Shown: one piece after another, positions 31,936 through 40,843 of the stretch
Layout: each line of letters starts with the position of its first letter
How positions within the stretch are numbered: the stretch's first letter is position 1
From: Nitrospirota bacterium
Lineage (GTDB): Bacteria; Nitrospirota; Leptospirillia; Leptospirillales; Leptospirillaceae
Assembly (NCBI GenBank): GCA_021810805.1
Contig: JAJZHW010000009.1
Span: forward strand, 1-57,775
Reading direction: 5' to 3'
DNA length: 57,775 nucleotides
Program-made: the position numbers and the translations under genes
Notes under the pieces: generated by a model
What the model saw: the letters and a program-made list of their open reading frames with translations, nothing else
Database searches by the model: none
Told to the model about the DNA's origin: nothing

Positions 31936-32877
31936 TTAGTGGAACAACACGTTCTGGACGTTCTGGAGAATGTTGCGGCTGGCCTTGGCGCTCACCTCGA
32001 GGAGATTTTGAGAGAGAGCCATTCGGGAAGCCGCCCGGGGGATGTCCACATCCTCGGTCTGGCTCCGGAGGACCTTGAGGTCGGTCCGGTACTTCTCCAG
32101 CCGGGAGATGGTGCTGCGGAGAGCGCGTTCGTAAGTTCCCAGAACCGCCGAGCGCTCGGAGACCTTTCTCACGGCCGTGTCGAGCTCGCCGATGGCGGAC
32201 TGGATCGCCTTGTCGTCATTGTTCTTGAGCCCCACGATGAAGCGTCGGAGGGCAGGAAAGGCCAGGTTGGCATTGGGGGCTTTTTTGGAGTCTCCGAGAA
32301 GCTTGTCTCCGGCCATTGTGGTCTTCAGAAGACCCGCCTGTCGAAACGAAGGGGTAAAGCCCTGCTGGATCGTCGAGCTCTTGTGGTTTCCCTGGTAGGA
32401 AACCACAAAGGGCTCCTCCTTCTGCGGGTCGGAAAGCAGGAAGGGGGGGACGCTGATGTTCGTCCCCCCGAAGAGGTACTGTTCGCCTCCCCGGGTGTTG
32501 GCCAGGGCGACCGTTTGTTCCAGGAGCCTCTCCGCCTCTTCGGCGGCGATCCGCCGGTCCTGGGAGTCCATGGTGCCGTTGGCCTGCCGGATGGCCAGCC
32601 CCTTGGCCCGGATCATGATGTTGTCGATCTGTGTCAGGATGCTTTCCATCAGGGCGATGCGGGTGGCTCCCTCCCGGGCGTTCTGGATGATCTGTCCGGT
32701 GACGGCCAGGGAGCGGTTGACCCGAAGGACCTCGCTCATCGCCTCAGGGGCATCCCCCGGGGTATCGGCACGAAGCCCGGAAGAAACCTGCTTTTCCGCC
32801 TCGTAGAGATTCTCCGTGGCCCGGTCATGGTTCGCCATGAGGGAGCGGTCGGTCATCAGCCCTGTCACACGAATCAT
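31936..32877 (-). CDS. flgL: Hook-filament junction protein FlgL
   Basis: A 313-residue flagellin-like junction protein. N-terminal MIRVTGLMTDRSLMANHDRA and VSSGLRADTPGDAPEAMSEV are the D0/D1 helices, EQYLFGGTNISVPPF the typical mid-segment, and RAASRMALSQNLLEVSAKAS, the C-terminal D1/D0 helices. It joins FlgK to the filament. It follows flgK by 13 nt and precedes the csrA-fliW fusion by 30 nt, so flgK, flgL and csrA-fliW are probably one transcript from the flgM promoter. Confidence 0.93.
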   Translation of the reverse strand: MIRVTGLMTDRSLMANHDRATENLYEAEKQVSSGLRADTPGDAPEAMSEVLRVNRSLAVTGQIIQNAREGATRIALMESILTQIDNIMIRAKGLAIRQANGTMDSQDRRIAAEEAERLLEQTVALANTRGGEQYLFGGTNISVPPFLLSDPQKEEPFVVSYQGNHKSSTIQQGFTPSFRQAGLLKTTMAGDKLLGDSKKAPNANLAFPALRRFIVGLKNNDDKAIQSAIGELDTAVRKVSERSAVLGTYERALRSTISRLEKYRTDLKVLRSQTEDVDIPRAASRMALSQNLLEVSAKASRNILQNVQNVLFH

Positions 32878-32889
32878 GGTCGTCCTCCG

Positions 32890-34569
32890 CTATCCGCTAT
32901 TGGGAAGGCGGACCAGCGTGTCGAGAAGCCGGTTCACCATTTGAATGAGGTTGGCGGAGGCCTGGTAGGCCTTCTCAAAACGGATGATCTTGGCCGATTC
33001 ATTGGCGATCGAAACCCCCGAGACGGCCTGACGCTGGGTCTCGAGGCTCTGGGAGATGGCCACCTGCGCCTTGTCGTTCAGCCGGGACTGACGGGCCCAG
33101 GCGCCGATCTTGGCCACGCCGGAGGCATAGTACTCGTAAATCGACGCCGGCTCGTCCTCCCCCGGAAAGTGAAGGTGCTTTTGGGACAGATAAAAGATCT
33201 TGTGGGCATTGGCGTTGTCGCCCTCGTTGGTCCCCGGACTGGCGGGGGAGCCGGCAGCTGCCACATCATCGGCCGAAAGGCCGGTGACGTCGAGATGAAG
33301 GGCCGTCCCGGCCACATGGGTGCCGCCCGACACGGTATAGGTTTCGGAGCCCTTCTTCGGCGCCAGCACCCGCAGGGAGTATCCCCCGGCACTGACCGTG
33401 GCCACGCCGTCCTTGACGACCCCGCTCCCGATGAGAACGTGGTCCTTGGCTCCGTAAACCCGGACTCCGGCCGCATCGGTCTCCACCAGGATCTTCGGAA
33501 GCACCGCGGAGGCATCCTCGACGTTGGCCACAAGCGATCCTGAGCCATCTCCGCCCGTACGGGCGACCTCCACCGTGGGCGTAAAGAAGTTCACGCCGGT
33601 CTGACCCGACAGGCCGTATCCCCCGGAATGGATCGAGTTGACGCTGTTGGCCACCTGAAAGGCCAGGAGATCGAGATGGTGCTGCATGGACTTGATCTTG
33701 TGGTCGCGCACATCGATGTAGCCGCCCAGAACCCCTCCCTTGACCCGGTCGGTGATATCGATGGGGGCCCCAGAATGGGAGGGGGGAGCAAAGGTGATCC
33801 GGTATCGGTCGTGGACCGGGTCAAAGACGGCCGCCATGTGGCCCACCTGCTGCTCGGAGAAGGCCGCTTGGCCTCCAATGTGCAGGTTCAGGGAGCCATC
33901 CTTGTCGTGAAAGAAATGGGCATTGGTCAATCGGGAAACCTCTCCCGCGATCCGGGCGCGCTCGTCGAGGAAGGTGTTCGGATCCTCCCCCCGGCCCCGG
34001 GCCGCCAGGATCGAATGGTTCAGGACGGCGATCCGAGAGATGCGGGCATTGATTTTCTTGACCTGATCCTCGATTTGGTGGCCCAGGCGATTGCGGGACT
34101 CGGCATAGAGGGCGGTCATCTGGTGGAAGTCCTGACCCAGATTGTGGCCATAGGTGATGAGCGTCGCCCGGGCAGCGCGATCGGCCGGGTGGTTGGCCAC
34201 CGTTTCCCAGTGGTTGAAGAATCGGGAGAGGTCCCGGGACAGCCCTTCGGACTGGGCATGAAAGTAATAGGAATCGATCTCCCCCAGGGAAATGCGGGAG
34301 GACTCCCAAAATCCCAGAGTCGTCTTCTGGCGGGTCGACTGATTTTCGAGGAAGTGGTTGACGACGCGACGGATGCGGGCGGCATCGACCCCCGTCCCCA
34401 TCATTCCGGGGTGGTTGATGTCGGGGACGTGCTGCTCGAACATCACGCGCTCCCGGGAGTAGCCGGGCGTGTTGACGTTCGACAGGTTATGGCCGGCGGT
34501 CTTCAGGGCGGCCTCGTTGGCCTCGATCCCTGTCTGACCGATATTCATGACCCCTATGATGCCAGACAT
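32890..34569 (-). CDS. flgK: Hook-associated protein FlgK (HAP1)
   Basis: A 559-residue protein from ATG 34569 (CGGAGGG 6 nt upstream); upstream in-frame codons shadow flgN. MNIGQTGIEANEAALKTAGH and NLSNVNTPGYSRERVMFEQH are the conserved N-terminal rod/hook motif. The C-terminus (GVSIANESAKIIRFEKAYQA, SANLIQMVNRLLDTLV) is the matching D0 helix. The middle domains are divergent and repetitive. It forms the first junction zone on the hook, exported with help from FlgN encoded just upstream. Confidence 0.93.
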   Translation of the reverse strand: MSGIIGVMNIGQTGIEANEAALKTAGHNLSNVNTPGYSRERVMFEQHVPDINHPGMMGTGVDAARIRRVVNHFLENQSTRQKTTLGFWESSRISLGEIDSYYFHAQSEGLSRDLSRFFNHWETVANHPADRAARATLITYGHNLGQDFHQMTALYAESRNRLGHQIEDQVKKINARISRIAVLNHSILAARGRGEDPNTFLDERARIAGEVSRLTNAHFFHDKDGSLNLHIGGQAAFSEQQVGHMAAVFDPVHDRYRITFAPPSHSGAPIDITDRVKGGVLGGYIDVRDHKIKSMQHHLDLLAFQVANSVNSIHSGGYGLSGQTGVNFFTPTVEVARTGGDGSGSLVANVEDASAVLPKILVETDAAGVRVYGAKDHVLIGSGVVKDGVATVSAGGYSLRVLAPKKGSETYTVSGGTHVAGTALHLDVTGLSADDVAAAGSPASPGTNEGDNANAHKIFYLSQKHLHFPGEDEPASIYEYYASGVAKIGAWARQSRLNDKAQVAISQSLETQRQAVSGVSIANESAKIIRFEKAYQASANLIQMVNRLLDTLVRLPNSG

Positions 34570-34600
34570 CGTCGTCCCTCCGGTAAAGATCGGTCGGGGG

Positions 34601-35062
34601 TCATCCCCGGGTCGAGACCAGGGTGGGGGAGGTCCGGCGGGCAGGATCGACCGACCCGCTCGCCCCATAGGTTCCCCCGCCCTCCGCATCGAGGCTGATC
34701 TCCCGCAGGAGCTGGCCCACAATCTGCGAAGATTCCCGGGCAATGGCCAAGTTCACGGCCGTCAGTTCGGAAAGATGCAAAAGGGCACTCCGGAGTGCGG
34801 AGCCCTCCTCTTCCCCGACCTGCGCCCTCTCTTCGGGGGATAGCTCTGACAGGAGTTCGCCCAGGGATCGTCCCAGTGTCTCCTTGGCTTCGGTGAGGGC
34901 GTCGAGCCCCTCCCAATCGCCTGAGACGAGGAGATCTCTTTCCTGCTCGAGAACGGGAACAAGCTTGCCCACCACGGCAAGAGCCTCCTCCCGCAACGAG
35001 GAGGGATCTACGCTGCGCGCTCCTTCAACGTTCGGACTTCCATCAGAGATGTCCACCTTCAT
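34601..35062 (-). CDS. flgN: FlgN-like export chaperone
   Basis: A 153-residue helical protein. LREEALAVVGKLVPVLEQER, DLLVSGDWEGLDALTEAKET and LGRSLGELLSELSPEERAQV are the long helices of FlgN, which binds FlgK and FlgL C-termini before secretion. Its place between flgM and flgK is the standard one. The Gly/Ser-rich C-terminal tail is not conserved. Start ATG 35062 has AAGGGTGG upstream. Confidence 0.8.
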   Translation of the reverse strand: MKVDISDGSPNVEGARSVDPSSLREEALAVVGKLVPVLEQERDLLVSGDWEGLDALTEAKETLGRSLGELLSELSPEERAQVGEEEGSALRSALLHLSELTAVNLAIARESSQIVGQLLREISLDAEGGGTYGASGSVDPARRTSPTLVSTRG

Positions 35063-35137
35063 CCACCCTTCCCAGACTCCCCCAGGGGCGAGTCCGCATT
35101 CGCTTCCGGCCCTCTCCCTTTCAGGACAGGCCTGTCG

Positions 35138-35494
35138 CTATCCTGACGACGGCGAGGTTCCGCCGTGGTCCCGGCCCCACTCGATCATCTTTCGGGCCAC
35201 TTCGCGCGAAGGAACGGCGTAGGTCCCGGATTTGATCCTGGCCTTGATGTCAGCAATCCGTTCTTCCCGCACGTCAGGCACTTTCGCGATCTCCTCACGC
35301 AGTTTGGCCACCTGCCTTGCCGGCCCCGAGATTTCCAGAACATCGGACTCCACCAGGCGCGTGACGGCATCCACACTTTTTGGTCCAGCCGACCCAGCCA
35401 CCTTGGCCGCTTCCAACTTTTTCTTGCCCGAGACTCCCGCCGGCCGCTCAGGCAGGGGGGACGAACTCGAGGATGTGATCTTCGTGTCGCTCAT
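35138..35494 (-). CDS. flgM: Anti-sigma-28 factor FlgM
   Basis: A 118-residue protein from ATG 35494 (GGGAGG 9 nt upstream). The disordered Ser/Pro-rich N-terminus is followed by the sigma-28-binding helices, with VREERIADIKARIKSGTYAV and REVARKMIEW matching the FlgM core. FlgM holds FliA inactive until it is secreted through the finished hook-basal body. The gene has its own sigma-28 promoter, closing the usual feedback loop with fliA (50814-51659). Confidence 0.88.
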   Translation of the reverse strand: MSDTKITSSSSSPLPERPAGVSGKKKLEAAKVAGSAGPKSVDAVTRLVESDVLEISGPARQVAKLREEIAKVPDVREERIADIKARIKSGTYAVPSREVARKMIEWGRDHGGTSPSSG

Positions 35495-35536
35495 CGATGT
35501 ACCTCCCAATGGTGTGGGCACACACCTTCAAGTCTC

Positions 35537-35564
35537 CTATCGGCAGTTCATGATCAAGACTTTA
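35537..35564 (-). promoter_or_regulatory. Sigma-28 promoter of flgM
   Basis: On the minus strand TAAA (35564-35561), 16 nt, GCCGATAG (35544-35537). It lies 43 nt before the flgM start, in the gap after flagellin 2. Confidence 0.8.
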
Positions 35565-35603
35565 GCAAGGTTATTCCCACAAATCCATCGGAGCTGTCAC
35601 CCC

Positions 35604-36464
35604 TTACGGAATCAGCTTGATCGCTGCCTGGGGGATCTGGTTGGCCTGGGCCAGGACCGCCGTTCCCGACTGCTGGAGAATGCGATCCCGCACAAACCGC
35701 GAGGTCTCCTTGGCGAAGTTGGCGTCCTTGATCTGGGACTTGGTGGCCGCAATATTGACGAGAGCGGTATTCAGGTTCCGGATCGTCCAGGTCATTCTCT
35801 GCTGGAAGGCGCCGAGAGTTCCCTGAATCCGGTTCAGCTCGTCGAGGGCTCCATCGATGGCAGAGACGGCCGAAAGGGCCATCTGGCTGTTGATGACCGA
35901 TGTCATCCCCAGCGGCATCATAAGGGTGCTCCCCTGGTAGAGACCCAGAACGTCGGTGCTGATGGACGGTACGGCGATCACGAGGCGGTTTTCGCCTTCA
36001 GTACCCACGTCGACCTGGAAGGTCAGCCCTCCCTCGAGGCTTCCGTCAAGCACCTTCCGCCCGTTGAAGTTGGCGACCTTGGCGATACGGTTGATTTCGC
36101 TCTGGAGGTTCTGGTATTCGTTCTGCAGGGTCGACAGATCGGTGTCGTTGTACGTCCCGTTGGCGGCCTGAATGGCCAGGGACCTCATTTTGATGAGGAT
36201 CTCGTTGTCGGTGAGAAGGGCCCCGCCGATGGTCTGGATCAGGTTCGCCCCGTCGTTCGCATTCCGAACCGCCTGCTGGACCGACTTCATATAGGCAGTC
36301 ATGACCTGGCCGATGGAGTATCCGGCGGGATCGTCGGCCGGGGTGTTCACCCGATAGCCGGACGAAAGCCGGTTGATCGTCTGGTTGATGCGGTTCTGGG
36401 TTTCGTTCAGGTTGTACTGGGCTCCGAGAGACGCCGCATTGGTGTTGATGACCAATCCACTCAT
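35604..36464 (-). CDS. fliC: Flagellin 2
   Basis: A 286-residue flagellin paralogue. The terminal regions (LNETQNRINQTINRLSSGYR, VNTPADDPAGYSIGQ, and SGTAVLAQANQIPQAAIKLI) match flagellin 1; the central domain differs. It is 12 nt downstream of flgJ and has no sigma-28 promoter of its own; ATG 36464 is preceded by GAGGAGGTGA. It therefore appears to be expressed with the rod/ring operon, earlier than flagellin 1, perhaps as the hook-proximal filament protein (inference). Confidence 0.93.
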   Translation of the reverse strand: MSGLVINTNAASLGAQYNLNETQNRINQTINRLSSGYRVNTPADDPAGYSIGQVMTAYMKSVQQAVRNANDGANLIQTIGGALLTDNEILIKMRSLAIQAANGTYNDTDLSTLQNEYQNLQSEINRIAKVANFNGRKVLDGSLEGGLTFQVDVGTEGENRLVIAVPSISTDVLGLYQGSTLMMPLGMTSVINSQMALSAVSAIDGALDELNRIQGTLGAFQQRMTWTIRNLNTALVNIAATKSQIKDANFAKETSRFVRDRILQQSGTAVLAQANQIPQAAIKLIP

Positions 36465-36475
36465 GATTCACCTCC

Positions 36476-36829
36476 TCATACTGTGACCGACACAATGGCC
36501 GGCCGGACAGGAGAGCCTTCCGGCTCCTTCGGCATCGCGAGGCCCTTTCGGGCATCCTCGACAATCTGACGGGCCAGACCGAACCCGCCTGCTGCAACAA
36601 GTTCCTTCGAAAGCTCCTTCTGATAGAGCTCCTGGGCGAGAGAGAGCCCGGCAGAGCGACCCTCCTCCCTCGAGACGGGAATCGTCTTCCACATCTCCCG
36701 AACCATCCCCTCGACCACCATGGACTCAAAATTCCTGGCGGCCTTGTCGAGGGGGCCTTCCGGACCCTTCGCCGTCGGCGCCGTTGCGCCGCGGTGACCC
36801 TGCATTCCTAGTGGCGACACGCCATTCAT
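36476..36829 (-). CDS. flgJ: Rod-binding protein FlgJ, N-terminal type
   Basis: A 117-residue protein corresponding to the N-terminal, rod-binding half of FlgJ: KAARNFESMVVEGMVREMWK, LAQELYQKELSKELVAAGGF and GLARQIVEDARKGL. The C-terminal peptidoglycan hydrolase domain of enterobacterial FlgJ is absent, as in many bacteria where a separate lytic enzyme opens the wall. AGGAGATCGCG precedes the ATG. It follows flgI by 9 nt. Confidence 0.88.
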   Translation of the reverse strand: MNGVSPLGMQGHRGATAPTAKGPEGPLDKAARNFESMVVEGMVREMWKTIPVSREEGRSAGLSLAQELYQKELSKELVAAGGFGLARQIVEDARKGLAMPKEPEGSPVRPAIVSVTV

Positions 36830-36838
36830 CGCGATCTC

Positions 36839-37921
36839 CTATCCCACCACGCGGATTTCGGCTTCCAGCGCCCCCGAGGCCTTGAGGGCTTCGAGGATCG
36901 CGATCATGTCCTCGGTGCGGGTCCCCAATGAGGAGAGGGCTGTGACCAGCGACCTGAGGGTGACGCTTCGGGCCAGATAGGTCAGCGGCACGCTGGCATC
37001 CTTCGCCGGGGGCACAACTTTCTTGCCTTTGACCACCACCGAGAGATCCCGGTGGCTGACCGCACACTCCGAAACGCGCACTCCCCGACCGATGACAATG
37101 GTTCCCGTCTGCTCGTTGATGACCACCAGCGGGATCCGGTCGGGGGTCACCCGGAGATTCAGGATCCGGGCCATATACCCCACAACATCGCCCCTGGCGC
37201 CGTCCGGAATGCTCACCTGGACGCTCCGTCCGTCTTCCGCGACCGCAGGACGTCCACCGGTGGCGGCATTGATGGCCCGGGCAATCCGGGCCGCCGTGGT
37301 GAAGTTTGCCCGATCGAGGCTGATCCAGAGATGGTGGCGGCCATTGAAGGCGACCGGCACTCCCCTGACGACAAGCCCACCCTGATCGACCATCCCGCTC
37401 GTCCTTTTCCCCTCGGGAGGATCAGCCGAGCGGACCCTCTCGCCGATGCGTCCGGGGGCGCTGGCATCCACCGGCCCCTGGGCGGTGGCGAAGACCTCAC
37501 CGTTCGGAGCCCGAAGGGAGGTGAGCAGAAGCGTACCCCCCACTAGGGAGGTGGCATCTCCCACAGAGGCCACCCGCACTGTGAAGTGCCCTCCCTTCCT
37601 CATAAAGGGGGAGAGGCGGGCGGTCACCATCACCGCGGCCACATTGTGCCCACGGATTCCCGCCACCAAGTCCCGGGCATTGACACCAAGCCTTGAGATG
37701 GCCGAGACGAGGGAGCGACGGGTGAAGGGGCTCTGCTTCGTGTCCCCGGTCCCCGGGAGGCCAACGACCAGCCCGTAACCGACGAGGGGGTTGTCTGTCA
37801 CCCCCTGGACCCGGGCCAGATCACCGATCCTCTCGGCTGCCGCATTACCATAAGCACTACAAGCAAATAGCATGCCAATTCCTGCAAGCCCCGACATCAT
37901 TCCTAGAAAAAAGCCCTTCAT
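36839..37921 (-). CDS. flgI: Flagellar P-ring protein FlgI
   Basis: A 360-residue periplasmic protein with a signal peptide (FFLGMMSGLAGIGMLFACSAYG) and the signature ERIGDLARVQGVTDNPLVGY, GLVVGLPGTGDTK, then VINEQTGTIVIGRGVRVSEC and DMIAILEALKASGALEAEI at the C-terminus. It forms the P ring around the rod in the peptidoglycan. The stop of flgH overlaps its start (ATGA). Confidence 0.95.
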   Translation of the reverse strand: MKGFFLGMMSGLAGIGMLFACSAYGNAAAERIGDLARVQGVTDNPLVGYGLVVGLPGTGDTKQSPFTRRSLVSAISRLGVNARDLVAGIRGHNVAAVMVTARLSPFMRKGGHFTVRVASVGDATSLVGGTLLLTSLRAPNGEVFATAQGPVDASAPGRIGERVRSADPPEGKRTSGMVDQGGLVVRGVPVAFNGRHHLWISLDRANFTTAARIARAINAATGGRPAVAEDGRSVQVSIPDGARGDVVGYMARILNLRVTPDRIPLVVINEQTGTIVIGRGVRVSECAVSHRDLSVVVKGKKVVPPAKDASVPLTYLARSVTLRSLVTALSSLGTRTEDMIAILEALKASGALEAEIRVVG

Positions 37922-38535
37922 GGCGTGGTTCCTTTTCCAGCTTGTGGTTGCGTCGCCTTGGCGATCTTTTTGGCAACTCCGGCCGCCGCCCTGCTCAGAG
38001 CGGGAGGGGCGGAAAAGTTTCGTTTGGGCCCGCCCCCCGATTCGCTATCCGAACGAAACCGGAGCATGGAGATCTCCGACACCGGAACCTCATTCGAGCT
38101 CTCGATCGAGCTTTGCGAGACCCTCCCCACCAGGACGATTCGACGCAAGGAACCTCCGTCGCGGATGGTTCTCTGGGCGGAGACAAGGAGGCGTCCCGAA
38201 GGTTCGACCCGCACCACCTCTCCCGTCAGGCGGGTGGTCCGGCTCTGGGGAATTCCGGGGTAGCCATTTTTCGGCCCGAAGCGCACCACGATGGGATCCC
38301 CAATTCGGGAGGCCACGTCGTCGCTGGCCAGGTCGCCCAGCTCCCCCGGAGCATAGAGGGAGCCATCGAAGAATTTTTCTCTCTGCAGAGGCGGCAGAGG
38401 ATGGGGAGCGGTGTCGGCAAAGTTGACATGGCTCACCGGAGCCTTCTGGATCATGCAGCCTCCCAGGAGGAGGGTGCCGAGAGCCAGAAGAGCGGATAGC
38501 TTGGCAGAGGTGGCCGCCGAGAGTTGGGATTTCAC
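37918..38535 (-). CDS. flgH: Flagellar L-ring protein FlgH
   Basis: A 205-residue outer-membrane lipoprotein. The signal peptide ends in the lipobox LLGGC (C27). The family segments are GSLYAPGELGDLASDDVASR, IGDPIVVRF and LLVSAQRTI with a C-terminal strand VPVSEISMLRF. It is a divergent FlgH, but position between flgA and flgI and the lipobox support the call. Its presence confirms an outer membrane. Confidence 0.82.
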   Translation of the reverse strand: MKSQLSAATSAKLSALLALGTLLLGGCMIQKAPVSHVNFADTAPHPLPPLQREKFFDGSLYAPGELGDLASDDVASRIGDPIVVRFGPKNGYPGIPQSRTTRLTGEVVRVEPSGRLLVSAQRTIRDGGSLRRIVLVGRVSQSSIESSNEVPVSEISMLRFRSDSESGGGPKRNFSAPPALSRAAAGVAKKIAKATQPQAGKGTTP

Positions 38536-39185
38536 GAGCGTCCCCCTCCCAACTGGACCACGACGGCATCGTGGCCCGTCACCTCTCCCGACATGCTGGC
38601 ACCCGACACGGGGTTGACCACCGGCACCGATTCCCCCACCCCTCCGTCCCCCTGGGCAATCCCGGAGAACCGGATCAGGAAGCCATCACCCCGGGCCGTC
38701 ACATGCACGGTATCGCCGGCCCGAACCAGGGATTCGCCGCCACGTTCCTCATTGGCCAATGCGGCACTTCCGGTTGATGAGCCGATGGTCCGCCCCCCCG
38801 ACGCATTCTCAAGAACTCTCACATTGAGGTAGAAGGATTCCCGCGCCACACCGTCCTTCATAAGATCCAGCAGGTAAAGATAACGACCTCCTCCTTCGTC
38901 GGCCTCCCGGGTCAGGACCGCCGAGAGATTCGAGCCCCTGGGTCCCTTCACGGAAGAGGGAAGATGGGAGATCCGGATCCGTGCAAGTGGCGACAGGGCC
39001 AGATCCTGGCGAATCCGCTCCTCGATGGCCTGGCGCTTGATGACAAGGTCTCCCGAGACATTTTTCGCATACAGCGGGAGATCCCCCGCCCGCACATCGG
39101 ATCGGTCCCCTCCCGCCAAAGAGGCGAAGAGCGACATGGCAGCGAATCCGACAAGAACCCCATAGACAAGACGTGGCATCTTCAT
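38532..39185 (-). CDS. flgA: P-ring assembly chaperone FlgA
   Basis: A 217-residue periplasmic protein. An N-terminal signal (YGVLVGFAAMSLFASLAGG) is followed by two SAF-like domains; ESLVRAGDTVHVTARGDGFL, VPVVNPVSGASMSGEV and HDAVVVQLGGG at the C-terminus are typical. FlgA helps FlgI assemble. Its stop overlaps the flgH start. Confidence 0.88.
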   Translation of the reverse strand: MKMPRLVYGVLVGFAAMSLFASLAGGDRSDVRAGDLPLYAKNVSGDLVIKRQAIEERIRQDLALSPLARIRISHLPSSVKGPRGSNLSAVLTREADEGGGRYLYLLDLMKDGVARESFYLNVRVLENASGGRTIGSSTGSAALANEERGGESLVRAGDTVHVTARGDGFLIRFSGIAQGDGGVGESVPVVNPVSGASMSGEVTGHDAVVVQLGGGRS

Positions 39186-39194
39186 GGCATCCTC

Positions 39195-39980
39195 CTAGAG
39201 AGTCGCGGTATAACCCAGCATGCGGTTCACCGTCCGGATGCTCGAGGCATCCATCTGGTAGGCCCGCTGGCCGATCACCATGTTGACGAGCTCTTCGGCG
39301 ACATTGACATTCGAGGCCTCGAGGAATCCCGACTGCAAGCGGCCGGCCCCGTTGACGCCGGGGCTCGACAAGGTCGGCTTGCCCGAGGCGGCGGTCTCCA
39401 TAAAAAGGTTGTTTCCCCGCGAGGAAAGTCCGGCCGGATTAATGAACTGCGAAAGGACGAGCTGCCCCAACTTGACCGGAGCGCTCTGCCCCGCCACGGT
39501 GGCCGTCACCTCTCCATCCGGGGCGATATGGATCGATTTGGCGGTCTTGGGAACGACAATCTGGGGATCGGTCGTCAGCCCCTCCGGAGTCACGATCCGG
39601 CCCTGACTGTCGATATTGAAGGTCCCGTCACGGGTATAGGCCTGACGTCCATCGGGGAGCTTCACCGTAAAGAACCCGTTGCCCTGAATCGCCACATCGA
39701 GGGGGTTGTTCGTTGTCCGGAGCGACCCCTGGAGAAAGACCTTCTGAACCGAGGCGAGCCGGCTTCCCATACCCACCTGAAGCCCTGTGGGAACCTGATT
39801 CCCTTCAAGGGACGAGGCCTCTCCCGGAGGAACCATCGTCTGGTACATCAGGTCCTGAAAATTGGCTCTCTGGCGTTTGTATCCCGTGGTATTCACGTTG
39901 GCCAGATTGTTGGTGATGACATCGAGGTTGGCCTGCTGCGACTCCATGCCCGATGCCGCATTCCAGAGTGAGCGAAACAT
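39195..39980 (-). CDS. flgG: Distal rod protein FlgG
   Basis: A 261-residue rod protein. MFRSLWNAASGMESQQANLD and VITNNLANVNTTGYKRQRAN are the N-terminal rod motif; NPLDVAIQGNGFFTVKLPDG and the C-terminal ELVNMVIGQRAYQMDASSIR, TVNRMLGYTATL complete it. Length is the standard 260. It follows flgF by 23 nt. Confidence 0.96.
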   Translation of the reverse strand: MFRSLWNAASGMESQQANLDVITNNLANVNTTGYKRQRANFQDLMYQTMVPPGEASSLEGNQVPTGLQVGMGSRLASVQKVFLQGSLRTTNNPLDVAIQGNGFFTVKLPDGRQAYTRDGTFNIDSQGRIVTPEGLTTDPQIVVPKTAKSIHIAPDGEVTATVAGQSAPVKLGQLVLSQFINPAGLSSRGNNLFMETAASGKPTLSSPGVNGAGRLQSGFLEASNVNVAEELVNMVIGQRAYQMDASSIRTVNRMLGYTATL

Positions 39981-40003
39981 AGATCCTCCCGTGATTCAGC
40001 GAT

Positions 40004-40801
40004 TCAGGCGATGACCGTCATGTCGTTGACAGTCCGGTTCGTCAGATCGTTCAGTGTGTGCAGCGCCTGGAGATCGGTCTGGTATGTCCGCATTCCCTGA
40101 ATCATCCGAACCATCTCCGACGTTCCCTTCACATTGGAGCCTTCCACCCCCCCATCGCGGACGACCGCCTCTCCCTTTACAAGACCATCGGGAGAAAAAA
40201 ACAGTCCGTTTCCCACCTTGGTCAGGCTCTCGAGCCCTCCCGCAGGAAAGCTGATGGATATCTGCCCCACCATCTTTTCACCCGAGAAGACCTTGCCGGC
40301 CGAGTCGATACGGATCCGGTCCGCCCCGGGAGGAAGATGGATCTCCTTCCCGTCGACTCCCACCAGGGGATAGCCTTCATGGGTGGCAAGACGCCCCTGG
40401 CCATCGACGGTAAGATGTCCGCCTCTCGTGAGGAGTGTGCCGCCCGAGGTCTTGACTGTCAGAAATCCCTGTCCCGACAAGGCCACGTCAAGAGGATTCC
40501 CGGTGCTCTGGAACTCCCCCTCCTCATAGCGCACATAGATCCGGTCCACCCCGGAATGGGGAATATCGGATCCCGCCATTCCCCAGGGGGTCGGAAAGGT
40601 CCCATAGGGGGTCAGGTTGAACCCGGGACGCTCGGAAGGGGTCCGATGGAGATACTCCCGGTGGGGAAGATAGGTTCGAAATGTCACCCGGTCCTTTCTA
40701 AACCCTGGCGTATTCACATTCGCCAGATTGTTCGACAGGACATCCATCATCTGTTCCTGACCCTGGGCACCCGACACGAGGGCAAATTCGGCTCGTCTCA
40801 T
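40004..40801 (-). CDS. flgF: Proximal rod protein FlgF
   Basis: A 265-residue paralogue of FlgG with the same N-terminal (MMDVLSNNLANVNTPGFRKD) and C-terminal (SEMVRMIQGMRTYQTDLQAL) motifs and NPLDVALSGQGFLTVKTSGG between. It is the first gene of the operon flgF-flgG-flgA-flgH-flgI-flgJ-flagellin 2 and has a sigma-54 promoter 27 nt upstream of its start. Confidence 0.92.
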   Translation of the reverse strand: MRRAEFALVSGAQGQEQMMDVLSNNLANVNTPGFRKDRVTFRTYLPHREYLHRTPSERPGFNLTPYGTFPTPWGMAGSDIPHSGVDRIYVRYEEGEFQSTGNPLDVALSGQGFLTVKTSGGTLLTRGGHLTVDGQGRLATHEGYPLVGVDGKEIHLPPGADRIRIDSAGKVFSGEKMVGQISISFPAGGLESLTKVGNGLFFSPDGLVKGEAVVRDGGVEGSNVKGTSEMVRMIQGMRTYQTDLQALHTLNDLTNRTVNDMTVIA

Positions 40802-40827
40802 GACACATCCTCCTTGGCACCCTTATT

Positions 40828-40843
40828 AGCAATAGACATGCCA
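40828..40843 (-). promoter_or_regulatory. Sigma-54 promoter of the flgF operon
   Basis: On the minus strand TGGCATG-TCTA-TTGCT matches the consensus with the -24 GG and -12 GC 10 nt apart. The predicted start precedes CCAAGGAGG, leaving a leader of about 16 nt. Upstream (40844-40880) is very AT-rich, as often seen around enhancer-dependent promoters. Confidence 0.8.
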
